NCBI RefSeq assembly: GCF_004217495.1
Contig: NZ_SHLC01000001.1
Coordinates: 2,294,001-2,358,000, forward strand
Reading direction: 5' to 3'
Length of the DNA: 64,000 bases
Origin: Microterricola gilva
Lineage (GTDB): Bacteria > Actinomycetota > Actinomycetes > Actinomycetales > Microbacteriaceae
Part shown: positions 34,022 to 41,250 of the stretch, piece by piece
Numbering within the stretch: position 1 is the first letter of the stretch
Layout: the number at the start of each line of letters is the position of its first letter
Position numbers and translations under genes: made by a program
Notes under the pieces: generated by a model
What the model saw: the letters and a program-made list of their open reading frames with translations, nothing else
The model's database searches: none
What the model was told of the DNA's origin: nothing

Positions 34022-35365
34022 CTATTCGCTCGCGAAGTCAAGCATGGAGTCGGCGACGGCGATGACCGACCACGTGCCGCCGTCGGCATCCGTGAACTCG
34101 TACGCCGGGACGACCAGCACGCTGCCGTCCGGCTGCCACTGGCTCGACAGGCCGAGGCGTGCACTGACGATCTCGACCTCATTCACCGGCCAGGAGACTG
34201 TTGTGCCCGCCCCTGGGGTGGCGGGCGGCTCGGTCGGCGGCACCCACTCGGTGGAGGTCGCGGCCTGCGGCCCACGGAAGGCGATCGGCATGGCCGTCAT
34301 CTGCGCGCCGAAGCGCGGGTCGGAGAGCCGCTCGAATGCCTCCTGCTCGCTGACGATCGGGTAGTCGCCGAGCGCGACGATGTCGGCCAGGCTGCCGGAG
34401 GCGTTGACGACACCGGAGGACGTGAGCTCCAGGTTCCAGGACTGGTCGAGGCGTTGCCCATTCACGACGGGCCAGGCTTGGGCCGGTCGGGTGAACGACC
34501 CCTCCCACGTCTCCGAGGTGTACTCGAAGGAGGCCGGGTCACGCCCGACCGAGGTGATCAGCGAGCGCAGAGCGTCGATCGCGGCATCCGCGCCCGGAAG
34601 GTCCGCCGGCGGCGCGCAGCTCTCGGCGGCATCCGCGCACTGCCAGGGGTTGATCAGAGGGTCGTTGAAGTAGAAACCGAGCGTGCCGTCGAGGCCCACG
34701 GAGAGGTACGGCGCGGTGCCGTCCTGGGGTCCGAGCTGCCACGAGCCGTCCTTGAGCACGGGCGTTCCCTCGATACCGAGCGCCGCCCCGAGTGCCGCGA
34801 CCGACTCGGCGTTCGATGCAGCGCGGGCGTCATACGTGTACGCGGCCGCCGAGCCCGCGGCCGTCGACAAGCCGGAGGAGCTGAAGACGTTCCGTCCGAA
34901 GCCCGGGAACATCGTGTCGGGGGTCGCGTTCGCGGACATCTTCGACTGCGTCTCGACCGCGCCGCTCGATCCCTGCCCCGCGCCACCATCCGGAGCCGGA
35001 GTCCCGAGCCCTGCGCCCGACTGCAGCGAGATGGGCGGGGCCGCACCGTCGGCGATGGTGCTCGTGCCTCCGCCGGCCGACGCGCCGATGCCGTAGCCGG
35101 CGCTGCCGACGATCGCGAGCGAGGCCGCGACGGCGGCGATGGGAAGCCAGCGCGGACGGCGCCGCGCACGCTCGGCGCTGAGATCGGTCACGGCGGCGTC
35201 GGCCTGTGTCTCGTTCGCCGCGGTCTCGGCGGATGCCCCGGCGGGCTGGTCAGCCATCGCCCGGGCGACGACGTCATCCTCGAAGCCGGCGCGGGGTGTG
35301 ACGCCGGATGCCGGGTCGGCGGCGCGCAGTCGCGCCAGCGGGTCGAGCTCGTTGTCGTCGTTCAT
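34022..35365 (-). CDS. Membrane-anchored protein downstream of an ECF sigma gene (possible anti-sigma factor)
   Basis: A 447-residue protein with a cytosolic N-terminal 70 residues (starting MNDDNELDPLARLRAADPAS), one membrane helix after an Arg-rich stop (RRRPRWLPIAAVAASLAIVG), and a large extracytoplasmic domain of about 350 residues. The topology and its position after a sigma gene resemble an anti-sigma factor, but the N-terminus has no zinc-binding H-x3-C-x2-C motif. It may instead be a regulated envelope protein. The ATG at 35365 has AGGA upstream; the in-frame extension before it crosses a repeat and is not protein-like. Confidence 0.8.
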   Translation of the reverse strand: MNDDNELDPLARLRAADPASGVTPRAGFEDDVVARAMADQPAGASAETAANETQADAAVTDLSAERARRRPRWLPIAAVAASLAIVGSAGYGIGASAGGGTSTIADGAAPPISLQSGAGLGTPAPDGGAGQGSSGAVETQSKMSANATPDTMFPGFGRNVFSSSGLSTAAGSAAAYTYDARAASNAESVAALGAALGIEGTPVLKDGSWQLGPQDGTAPYLSVGLDGTLGFYFNDPLINPWQCADAAESCAPPADLPGADAAIDALRSLITSVGRDPASFEYTSETWEGSFTRPAQAWPVVNGQRLDQSWNLELTSSGVVNASGSLADIVALGDYPIVSEQEAFERLSDPRFGAQMTAMPIAFRGPQAATSTEWVPPTEPPATPGAGTTVSWPVNEVEIVSARLGLSSQWQPDGSVLVVPAYEFTDADGGTWSVIAVADSMLDFASE

Positions 35366-35475
35366 GTCGATCGTCCTCACGTGAAGGGGCTTCACTGATG
35401 TATGTGTGTCGGGAGGGTGGAACCTTGCACGTGCGACGGAATCGATCACCGCGGAGTCGAGCCGCTCGTTCCGCC

Positions 35476-35537
35476 GCGGCCCGCGAAAACTGCACGGGCC
35501 CGGGAAATACGCCGGGCCGCTGCACTGTTCACGGGCC
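35476..35537. repeat. GC-rich intergenic repeat, copy B
   Basis: Matches copy A (32330-32410) at both ends: GCGGCCCGCGAAAACTGCAC on the left and TGCACTGTTCACGGGCC on the right. About 19 nt shorter in the middle. It lies between the sigma gene and its downstream partner. Confidence 0.65.
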
Positions 35538-35557
35538 CCGAGGCGGGGCGAGGCGTG

Positions 35558-36175
35558 CTAGAAGGCGAGCCGCTCCTGCCACGCCTCGCGCAGGCGCTTG
35601 CGGGCGCGGGAGAGGGCGGCATCCGCCCCGGACCGCGAGATGCCGAGCGCGGCGCCGAGCTCTTCGCCGTCCAGGCCCTCCCACGCATGCAGGAGCAGGA
35701 TCTGTCGGTCGCGCTCCCCGACGCTCTCAAGCGCACCGCGGAGTTCGGCGTCGAACAGGGCGCTCAGCTCTGGGTCCTCGCTGACGCGCGCTGTGCCCGT
35801 CTCGGGCACGATGTCGACCGGAAGGTCGACGTGCTTGCGGCGGTGGTTGGCCAGTGTGAATCCGGCCGTGCGGTAGAGCCAGGGCAGCACGGCATCCTGG
35901 GGTACATCGTCGCGCCGGCGCCAGGCGACCGCGAAGACCTCGGCGGCGAGATCTTCGGCGTCCTGGCGGGGCCCGCGGCGAGCGAAGTACCGCACGAGCG
36001 CGGTGGAGTGCTCGTGCACGATCGCCGTGAACCACCCCGCATCGGCGGGTGCAGCCCTCACAACGGCAACGCTTTCAATGGGATCGGTCACCACGGCAAC
36101 GGGCTCGGCGGCACCATCGGGCGGGTTCTGCCCCTCGGTCGCATCGGGGGCGGCTGCGGCGCTGTCAGTCTTCAC
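35558..36175 (-). CDS. ECF-type RNA polymerase sigma factor
   Basis: A 205-residue sigma-70 family protein of the extracytoplasmic function type. Region 2 spans about residues 60-110 (L-V-R-Y-F-A-R-R-G-P-R-Q-D-A-E-D-L-A-A-E-V-F-A-V-A-W). Region 4 spans about residues 145-198, with the helix-turn-helix L-D-G-E-E-L-G-A-A-L-G-I-S-R-S-G-A-D-A-A-L-S-R-A-R. The first 45 residues form an Ala/Pro-rich leader. The GTG start is at 36175. The downstream gene, after a 190-nt gap holding a repeat, encodes a membrane protein that may control it. The stimulus is unknown. Confidence 0.9.
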   Translation of the reverse strand: MKTDSAAAAPDATEGQNPPDGAAEPVAVVTDPIESVAVVRAAPADAGWFTAIVHEHSTALVRYFARRGPRQDAEDLAAEVFAVAWRRRDDVPQDAVLPWLYRTAGFTLANHRRKHVDLPVDIVPETGTARVSEDPELSALFDAELRGALESVGERDRQILLLHAWEGLDGEELGAALGISRSGADAALSRARKRLREAWQERLAF

Positions 36176-36255
36176 ACCATGAATGTGTCACATCCACGCC
36201 ACATCTTGCACGGATGGCGCACAATCGCAGGCGGGCTGTTCCCCGTCGCACGCAA

Positions 36256-36684
36256 CTACCAGGGCAGCGGGCGGTCTGTGGCCCGTTCAGAGTCATTCGG
36301 AAGTGCGGGAAGCTCCTCGCCGCCGGCGCGGATGCAGAGCCAACGCAGTTGCTCGGCGGCATCCGGAGCGCAGCGCCAGGTGCGCCACACGCCCTGGCCC
36401 ACTCGCACAACACTGCCGGCCTTCACGTCAACCACGTCGTCGTCGAGGCCCATCTGCCCGGTTCCGCCGAGGAACACGTACAGCTCCTCCACCCGGGAGT
36501 GCCGGTGCCAGTACCCGGCCTCCTCGCCGGGGGCCAGGGCGTTGACCGTCATGCCGATGTACTGCATCGTCAACTCCTGGTCGACCACGCGGCGCCCATC
36601 GCGCGAACTTTCTGGCCGGAAGCCGCCAAAGTGCTCGCGCCACTCGTCGAGGCCGCCGATGTCCAGAATCTCGTACTCACTCAT
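36256..36684 (-). CDS. Cupin domain protein
   Basis: A 142-residue single-domain cupin. The first metal-binding motif is visible as G-Y-W-H-R-H-S-R-V-E-E-L-Y-V-F-L-G-G, and the second cupin motif is degenerate (G-S-V-V-R-V-G-Q-G-V-W-R-T-W-R). Such proteins are often sugar-binding or small-molecule oxygenases; the activity is not predictable. TAGTCT ends 6 nt before the ATG, so the message is probably leaderless. Confidence 0.88.
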   Translation of the reverse strand: MSEYEILDIGGLDEWREHFGGFRPESSRDGRRVVDQELTMQYIGMTVNALAPGEEAGYWHRHSRVEELYVFLGGTGQMGLDDDVVDVKAGSVVRVGQGVWRTWRCAPDAAEQLRWLCIRAGGEELPALPNDSERATDRPLPW

Positions 36685-36756
36685 GAGTGCAGACTACGAG
36701 AAGCGCGGTGTCGGTGCGGCGGGAACTCGCCTCGTTCGCTGAGGCCGCGCCCGAGT

Positions 36757-37239
36757 TCAGGACGGGATGTCGAGGCCGATCGGCGCGCCTTCGAGCGGGC
36801 CACCGCAGCGCTCACTCCCGCCAACACGTTGCCACTCGAGCGTCGCGTCCCCCTCGGCGAGAACCTCCCCGGCCGCAGAGACCGCTCGAACGGTGAGCGA
36901 GTCTGGCGCCTGGGTTGGGAAGGTGATCCTCCACGTGCGCTCGTTGATGCGCTCGGTGGAGAAGAGCAGCGACTCCGCCGTTGAAGCGGCGGTTGGATCG
37001 TCCTCCGGGAGCGCGGTCGCCACGTGCAAAGGCACGTCAGTCAGGCGCACGAAGGGAGCCGCCTCGGAGCAGACGCCGTCGAAGCACAGCTCAACAGCTG
37101 CCACGTCATCCACGTGCCCGTCGAGTTCGATGTTGACCGCGTTGATCCATCCGATGGCGGGGCACGCCTCTGCGCACCCCGGCACGGCCAGACTCAACAG
37201 CAGCACGGCGGCGAGGCCGAACACGCGGATTCTCCCCAT
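36757..37239 (-). CDS. Putative secreted or lipoprotein, 160 aa
   Basis: A 160-residue exported protein. The N-terminus has basic residues and a hydrophobic core (MGRIRVFGLAAVLLLSLAVP) followed by G-C-A-E-A-C-P, a plausible but imperfect lipobox with Cys22. The mature part carries four further cysteines, which could form disulfides outside the membrane. TACGGT lies 8 nt before the ATG. The family is not recognised. Confidence 0.75.
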   Translation of the reverse strand: MGRIRVFGLAAVLLLSLAVPGCAEACPAIGWINAVNIELDGHVDDVAAVELCFDGVCSEAAPFVRLTDVPLHVATALPEDDPTAASTAESLLFSTERINERTWRITFPTQAPDSLTVRAVSAAGEVLAEGDATLEWQRVGGSERCGGPLEGAPIGLDIPS

Positions 37240-37287
37240 GCCGGCCCACCGTAGCAGCCGGATCGGCCGGCAACCTAGGATGGCGCC

Positions 37288-37725
37288 ATGACCGTGAGGA
37301 TGGACAACGTCGGCATCGTCGTCGAGGATCTCGCCGCGGCGATCGGGTTCTTCCGAGAAATCGGGCTCGAGCTGGAGGGGCAGACCGTCGTAGAGGGCGA
37401 GTGGGCCGGACGCGTCACCGGGCTGGGGCAGCAGCGCGTCGAGATCGCGATGCTCCGCACGCCAGACGGCCACAGCCGAATAGAACTGTCGCGCTTCATT
37501 GAGCCGTCCGTCGTCGCCGATCATCGGAACGCCCCCGTGAACGCTCTGGGCTATCTCCGGGTGATGTTCGCGGTCGACGACATCGATGAGACGCTCGGTC
37601 GCCTGCGCGCGCACGGCGCGGAACTCGTCAGCAACGAGGTCGTCCAGTACGACGAGGCGTACCGGCTCTGCTATGTGCGTGGCCCGGAAGGCATTCTCGT
37701 CGGGCTTGCGCAGGAACTCGGCTGA
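37288..37725 (+). CDS. VOC (glyoxalase/dioxygenase fold) family protein
   Basis: A 145-residue protein of the vicinal-oxygen-chelate superfamily with two beta-alpha-beta-beta-beta units. The first begins N-V-G-I-V-V-E-D-L-A-A-A-I-G-F-F-R-E-I-G, and the second F-A-V-D-D-I-D-E-T-L-G-R-L. The last strand has Y-V-R-G-P-E-G-I-L-V-G-L-A-Q-E-L with a conserved Glu. Members include glyoxalases, antibiotic resistance proteins and dioxygenases; no substrate can be named. TAGGAT ends 6 nt before the ATG, so the mRNA is probably leaderless. Confidence 0.9.
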   Translation: MTVRMDNVGIVVEDLAAAIGFFREIGLELEGQTVVEGEWAGRVTGLGQQRVEIAMLRTPDGHSRIELSRFIEPSVVADHRNAPVNALGYLRVMFAVDDIDETLGRLRAHGAELVSNEVVQYDEAYRLCYVRGPEGILVGLAQELG

Positions 37726-38000
37726 GCACCGGCACAGGGATTCCGGCGCTTCCGGCACAAGAAGTACGTCTCGGTTAGCATGAGAGCGTGATTACCGGAT
37801 CGGCTCGACGCCATGCACAGTTGGGCAAACCGGTCGTTCTCTGAGGCGCCGCCGGTCGTTGCGACCGCCGCACCCGTTCTCCCCGCTCGAGCCCGCTTGT
37901 CGCCGCTCGCGGGCACCGCCGTCTGGCGTGCCATTCGAATGCCAACGCATCGACGGCATCGACGACACGTCAGAAACAGCCAGAGAACAGGAGAACCACC

Positions 38001-38375
38001 ATTTCAGCAGCGTTCAACCACACCATCATCGCTTCGACGGATCGGCACGAGTCCGCCAGGTTTTATCGGGATCTCATCGAAGCGGCGGAAGCCGCGTCCT
38101 GGGGACCATTCAGCAACATCACGCTCGACGACGGCGTGATGCTGCAGTTCGCGGAGCCGCCCGTCACCATTCAGATGCAGCACTACGCATTCCTGGTCGA
38201 CGACGAGCTCTTCGATCGCGCCTACTCGCGCCTGATCGACTGGGGCGTGACCCACTGGGCCGACCCGCAGATGACCCGTCCGGGAGATACGAACACGGAG
38301 CACGGCGGGCGCGGCGTCTATTTCAAGGACCCTGCCGGGCACGCCATCGAGCTCATCACCCAGCCGTACCTTTAG
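38001..38375 (+). CDS. VOC family protein with a probable ATT start codon
   Basis: A 124-residue vicinal-oxygen-chelate protein: F-N-H-T-I-I-A-S-T-D-R-H-E-S-A-R-F-Y-R-D-L at the start, Y-A-F-L-V-D-D-E-L-F-D-R-A in the middle, and the C-terminal G-V-Y-F-K-D-P-A-G-H-A-I-E-L-I. The fold requires the first strand, yet no ATG, GTG or TTG precedes it in frame. AGGAG lies 6 nt before ATT at 38001, so ATT is the likely initiator (as in infC). The next ATG (38136) would lose a third of the domain. Confidence 0.85.
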   Translation: MSAAFNHTIIASTDRHESARFYRDLIEAAEAASWGPFSNITLDDGVMLQFAEPPVTIQMQHYAFLVDDELFDRAYSRLIDWGVTHWADPQMTRPGDTNTEHGGRGVYFKDPAGHAIELITQPYL

Positions 38376-38489
38376 AGGGTTCGGACCCGCTCGCGGACCG
38401 AGGCCGCCTCAGCGCGGCTTCGGGTCCGCTCGCCGGCTCGCGTGATGTCGTCATGTCCCCAGCGGCGCGGCTCGGGTAGCGTCATAGGC

Positions 38490-39164
38490 ATGGAGCTTGA
38501 CGTCCCAACGACCCTTGGACCAGGACGACTCGTCATCGACGCGGCGGAGGAGCCTCGTGCGGTGCTCTGGATCGGTCACGGCGCGGGCGGCAGGAAGGAT
38601 GCCGTCGACACGCTCGCGCTCGCCGCTGCTCTGCCCGGTCTCGGCATCACCGTAGTGCGCTTCGAGCAGCCGTGGCGGGTGGCCGGGCGTAGCGTCGCTC
38701 CCCGACCTGCCGCGCTCGACGTGGCCTGGATGGCCGCGGCGCCGCACGTCGCCGAGATCGCCGCAGGACTCCCCCTCATCGTGGGCGGCCGCAGCGCGGG
38801 GGCACGGGTCGCCTGCCGGACGGCGGATGACGTCAAAGCCGTCGCTGTGGTCTGCCTGGCCTTCCCGCTCCACCCGCCGGGGAAGCCAGAGAGGTCCCGG
38901 ATCGACGAGCTACTGCAGCCCACAGTTCCGGTGCTGGTGCTGCAGGGCGAGCGGGACACCTTCGGCAACGCGGAGGAGGTGTCAACGGCGATTGTCGAGG
39001 CCGCAGCGTCGAGCGAGCCCGTCTCGCCCCGCGGCATCCGTGTGGTTGCTGTTCCCGGTGCCGATCACTCGATGGCGGTGCTGAAGTCGTCACCGCTCGA
39101 CGCCCCCGGCGTTGCGCGTCTGGTCGTCGAGACGGTGCGCGGCTTCATCGACGAACTCGTCTGA
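38490..39164 (+). CDS. Alpha/beta hydrolase-like protein (TEX30/KANL3 type)
   Basis: A 224-residue protein with L-W-I-G-H-G-A-G-G-R-K-D, the nucleophile elbow G-G-R-S-A-G-A-R-V-A, an Asp in V-L-Q-G-E-R-D-T-F-G and a C-terminal His in V-P-G-A-D-H-S-M-A-V. This is the dienelactone-hydrolase-like TEX30/KANL3 family; activity is unproven. TAGCGT ends 7 nt before the ATG at 38490, so I prefer that start and a leaderless message over the upstream in-frame ATG. Confidence 0.85.
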   Translation: MELDVPTTLGPGRLVIDAAEEPRAVLWIGHGAGGRKDAVDTLALAAALPGLGITVVRFEQPWRVAGRSVAPRPAALDVAWMAAAPHVAEIAAGLPLIVGGRSAGARVACRTADDVKAVAVVCLAFPLHPPGKPERSRIDELLQPTVPVLVLQGERDTFGNAEEVSTAIVEAAASSEPVSPRGIRVVAVPGADHSMAVLKSSPLDAPGVARLVVETVRGFIDELV

Positions 39165-39168
39165 GGAC

Positions 39169-39864
39169 CTATGCGCCCCAGTTCATGGCGGGGGTGATGA
39201 TGCGGGAGACAACGTCGTTGTGCTCGGAGTCGACGACAAGCACGGAAAGCGCGGGCACGATATCGACACCGTACCCCTCAGGAAACTTCGGAAGCTCCGT
39301 CCATTCCAGTTGCAAGGGCCCGTCTGCGTAGCTTCGGACGTGCTCCGGGTGCGCGGCAGCAACGGCCGAAAAGGAATCGCCGACCGCCACACCGTCGCTG
39401 GTCGAGATCGTGAGTCCGCCCACGGTCGCAGCGGTCAGGAGAACGGAGAACTCCGGATAGTACGGGGCCTCGGTCGTCCACTCGCCATCCCGAATCGCAA
39501 ACCCGCCCCAGTCATAGGACGTGCCAGGAGGGCTATCCCCACCGCCTTCATAGCGGCTGACAATCGGATCCGTGCCGAGAGCGGCAGTGAGCGTGGCGAC
39601 GACATCCGCGGCGGGCTCAAAGTAGTCGTTCTCGCTCATCACCGTGCCTGCGCTGTCCACAACCTGGATCGACGTCACCGAGAGCACGATCGACGCCGCG
39701 GTGGCGGGTGCCGAACTCTCCGTCGCTGTTGGCGTCTGGGTAGCCGGCGGGGTGGTCTGGCCGGGTTGCTCGGTGGGCTCGGTTTGCGGCGAGCATCCAA
39801 CAAGTGCGAGCGCTGCGATCCCCAGCGCAGCGATGACAAACTTCGGACGCCTCATGTTCCCCAT
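39169..39864 (-). CDS. Putative lipoprotein, 231 aa
   Basis: A 231-residue exported protein with a lipoprotein signal: M-R-R-P-K-F near the start, a hydrophobic stretch and the lipobox A-L-V-G-C with Cys24. A Thr/Pro/Gln-rich linker follows (about residues 26-58), then a globular domain. I chose the ATG at 39864, 6 nt after TATGCT (leaderless). An alternative ATG at 39855 is equally good for export. No family is recognised. Its stop lies 4 nt from that of the convergent gene. Confidence 0.8.
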   Translation of the reverse strand: MGNMRRPKFVIAALGIAALALVGCSPQTEPTEQPGQTTPPATQTPTATESSAPATAASIVLSVTSIQVVDSAGTVMSENDYFEPAADVVATLTAALGTDPIVSRYEGGGDSPPGTSYDWGGFAIRDGEWTTEAPYYPEFSVLLTAATVGGLTISTSDGVAVGDSFSAVAAAHPEHVRSYADGPLQLEWTELPKFPEGYGVDIVPALSVLVVDSEHNDVVSRIITPAMNWGA

Positions 39865-39916
39865 GGGCACAGCATAGGGGCAGCACAATCTGGTCGGCTC
39901 GCGCCGCGCCTGCTGG

Positions 39917-40321
39917 TCAGTCGACCTCGCGCGGCGGGTTGTGCATGAATTCAATCCGGATGCCGTTGTCGTCCTCGACGAAGGAGGCATAGTACCGATC
40001 GGTGAAGCGGGGGTACTCCTTGGGGTCGCGCACAGTCGTCCACCCGGTCTCCGTTGCGATCCGGTGCAGGCGGTCGACCTCGTCGCGGGAATCGACGGCG
40101 AACGCGAGGTGCTGCCAGCCGACTCGCCCGTGACGGTGCGGTCCCGTACCCGGATCGCGTGCCGGCATCAGGATGAGCTCCGGCTCACCCTCAAGGTTCC
40201 AGGAGACGGACCCGTCGGCGTCGTGCCGGGCGAAACCGAGCGCCGCAAGCACGGGGTCGAACTGCGTGATTGCCCGCGGGACGTCGTCGACCGTGATGCC
40301 GAGATGATCGAAGATGGCCAT
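39917..40321 (-). CDS. VOC family protein (glyoxalase-like)
   Basis: A 134-residue vicinal-oxygen-chelate protein. The N-terminus has D-H-L-G-I-T-V-D-D-V-P-R-A-I-T-Q-F, the second repeat starts W-Q-H-L-A-F-A-V-D-S-R-D-E-V-D-R-L, and the last strand reads V-E-D-D-N-G-I-R-I-E-F. The His and Glu positions needed for a metal site are present. The substrate is unknown. TAACGT ends 6 nt before the ATG, so the transcript is probably leaderless. A third, unrelated copy of this fold in 3 kb, but not a tandem duplication. Confidence 0.88.
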   Translation of the reverse strand: MAIFDHLGITVDDVPRAITQFDPVLAALGFARHDADGSVSWNLEGEPELILMPARDPGTGPHRHGRVGWQHLAFAVDSRDEVDRLHRIATETGWTTVRDPKEYPRFTDRYYASFVEDDNGIRIEFMHNPPREVD

Positions 40322-40387
40322 GACGCCACGTTAGCGGATGCGCCCGCCCGGAACGGGTTTCCGTGCACCGTGCGGGAGACTGAGGAC

Positions 40388-41095
40388 ATGACTGAAACGC
40401 AACGACGCGACCCCATGAGCTCGCCAGAGAACCGCCGGATCCGCGACCTCGTCTACGCGACCTTCGCAGCCGAGGGGCGAGCTCCATCCATCGGGGAGTT
40501 GGCCCGCGTGACCGGCGCGGACACCGAAACGGTGAAGCGGCTCCTGTCCGAGTTGCACGGCGCCCATGCACTGGTGCTGAACGTCGAGCGCGACGCCGTG
40601 CGGATGGCACATCCGTTCACCGCCGCCCCAATGGCGTTCGTGCTGACGCCGCTCGACGGCCGAGACGACCGTCGCTGGTGGGGCGGCTGCGCCTGGGACT
40701 CGTTCGGCATCAGCGCGGCCATCAATCTCGACGTGCGCATCGACACCGCCTGCCCGCAGTGCGGCCGGAGCCTCTCCCTCGTCGCCGGCCCGGACACGGC
40801 CCCGCAGGGAGAGCTCGCCGTCCGGTTCCCGCGGCCAGCGGCCGAGTGGTGGGAGGACGTCGTGGCCACGTGCACGATGATCCGACTCTTCTGCTCCCGC
40901 GACCACGCCGAGCAGTGGACCGCCGAGCACGCTCCCGGCACCGGCTACGTCGCCGACGCCGGCACCGTCTGGGATCTCGCCCAGGCCTGGTACGGCGACC
41001 GGCTCGACCCGGCCTTCGAGCCACACTCGCGCGAGCACAACCAAGCGCTGTTGGAGGAGCGCGGCCTCAGCGGTGAGTTCTGGCGGCTGCCGTGA
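40388..41095 (+). CDS. Alkylmercury lyase (MerB)-related protein
   Basis: A 235-residue protein with an N-terminal helix-turn-helix-like domain (about residues 15-75) and a C-terminal MerB-type domain. The catalytic pair of MerB (Cys96 and Asp99) corresponds to C101-A-W-D104, and Cys162 (V-A-T-C-T-M-I-R-L-F-C) is a candidate for the third catalytic Cys159. An extra C-P-Q-C pair at 122-125 and Cys169 could bind metal. No merA, merR, merT or merP lies nearby, so the physiological role may not be mercury detoxification. A GAGGA site precedes the ATG. Confidence 0.85.
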   Translation: MTETQRRDPMSSPENRRIRDLVYATFAAEGRAPSIGELARVTGADTETVKRLLSELHGAHALVLNVERDAVRMAHPFTAAPMAFVLTPLDGRDDRRWWGGCAWDSFGISAAINLDVRIDTACPQCGRSLSLVAGPDTAPQGELAVRFPRPAAEWWEDVVATCTMIRLFCSRDHAEQWTAEHAPGTGYVADAGTVWDLAQAWYGDRLDPAFEPHSREHNQALLEERGLSGEFWRLP

Positions 41096-41137
41096 TGGCC
41101 CCGCCCCACCACGCGCCATTCCCGCCATCCACTCTCC

Positions 41138-41175
41138 AGAAAACGTTCTAAGAATCAGATCGTGGAACATTTTCT
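41138..41175. repeat. AT-rich inverted repeat after the MerB-like gene
   Basis: Arms AGAAAACGTTC and GAACATTTTCT (10 of 11 pair) around a 16-nt loop. It is a low-GC island in a high-GC region and may be a terminator for the merB-like gene or a protein site. Confidence 0.5.
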
Positions 41176-41202
41176 TGCGAGCGGATGCCGGGACACCGCA
41201 AA

Positions 41203-41229
41203 CGCCCGCCCTCGAGCAGAGGACGGGCG
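41203..41229 (-). terminator. Terminator hairpin after ychF
   Basis: CGCCCG-C-CCTC / GAGG-A-CGGGCG with a 5-nt loop and one mismatch, 22 nt past the ychF stop on the minus strand. Confidence 0.65.
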
Positions 41230-41250
41230 CTTTGGGCGCGCGACGGGCGG

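Noticed and set aside
37813-38139. Plus-strand 108-codon frame starting at 37813
   Set aside because: It overlaps the VOC gene in another frame and has Arg/His/Pro-rich shadow composition; the VOC frame carries the real domain.
40388-41095. Mercury-resistance island
   Set aside because: Only the MerB homologue is present. merA, merR and transport genes are absent, and base composition is like the rest of the chromosome.
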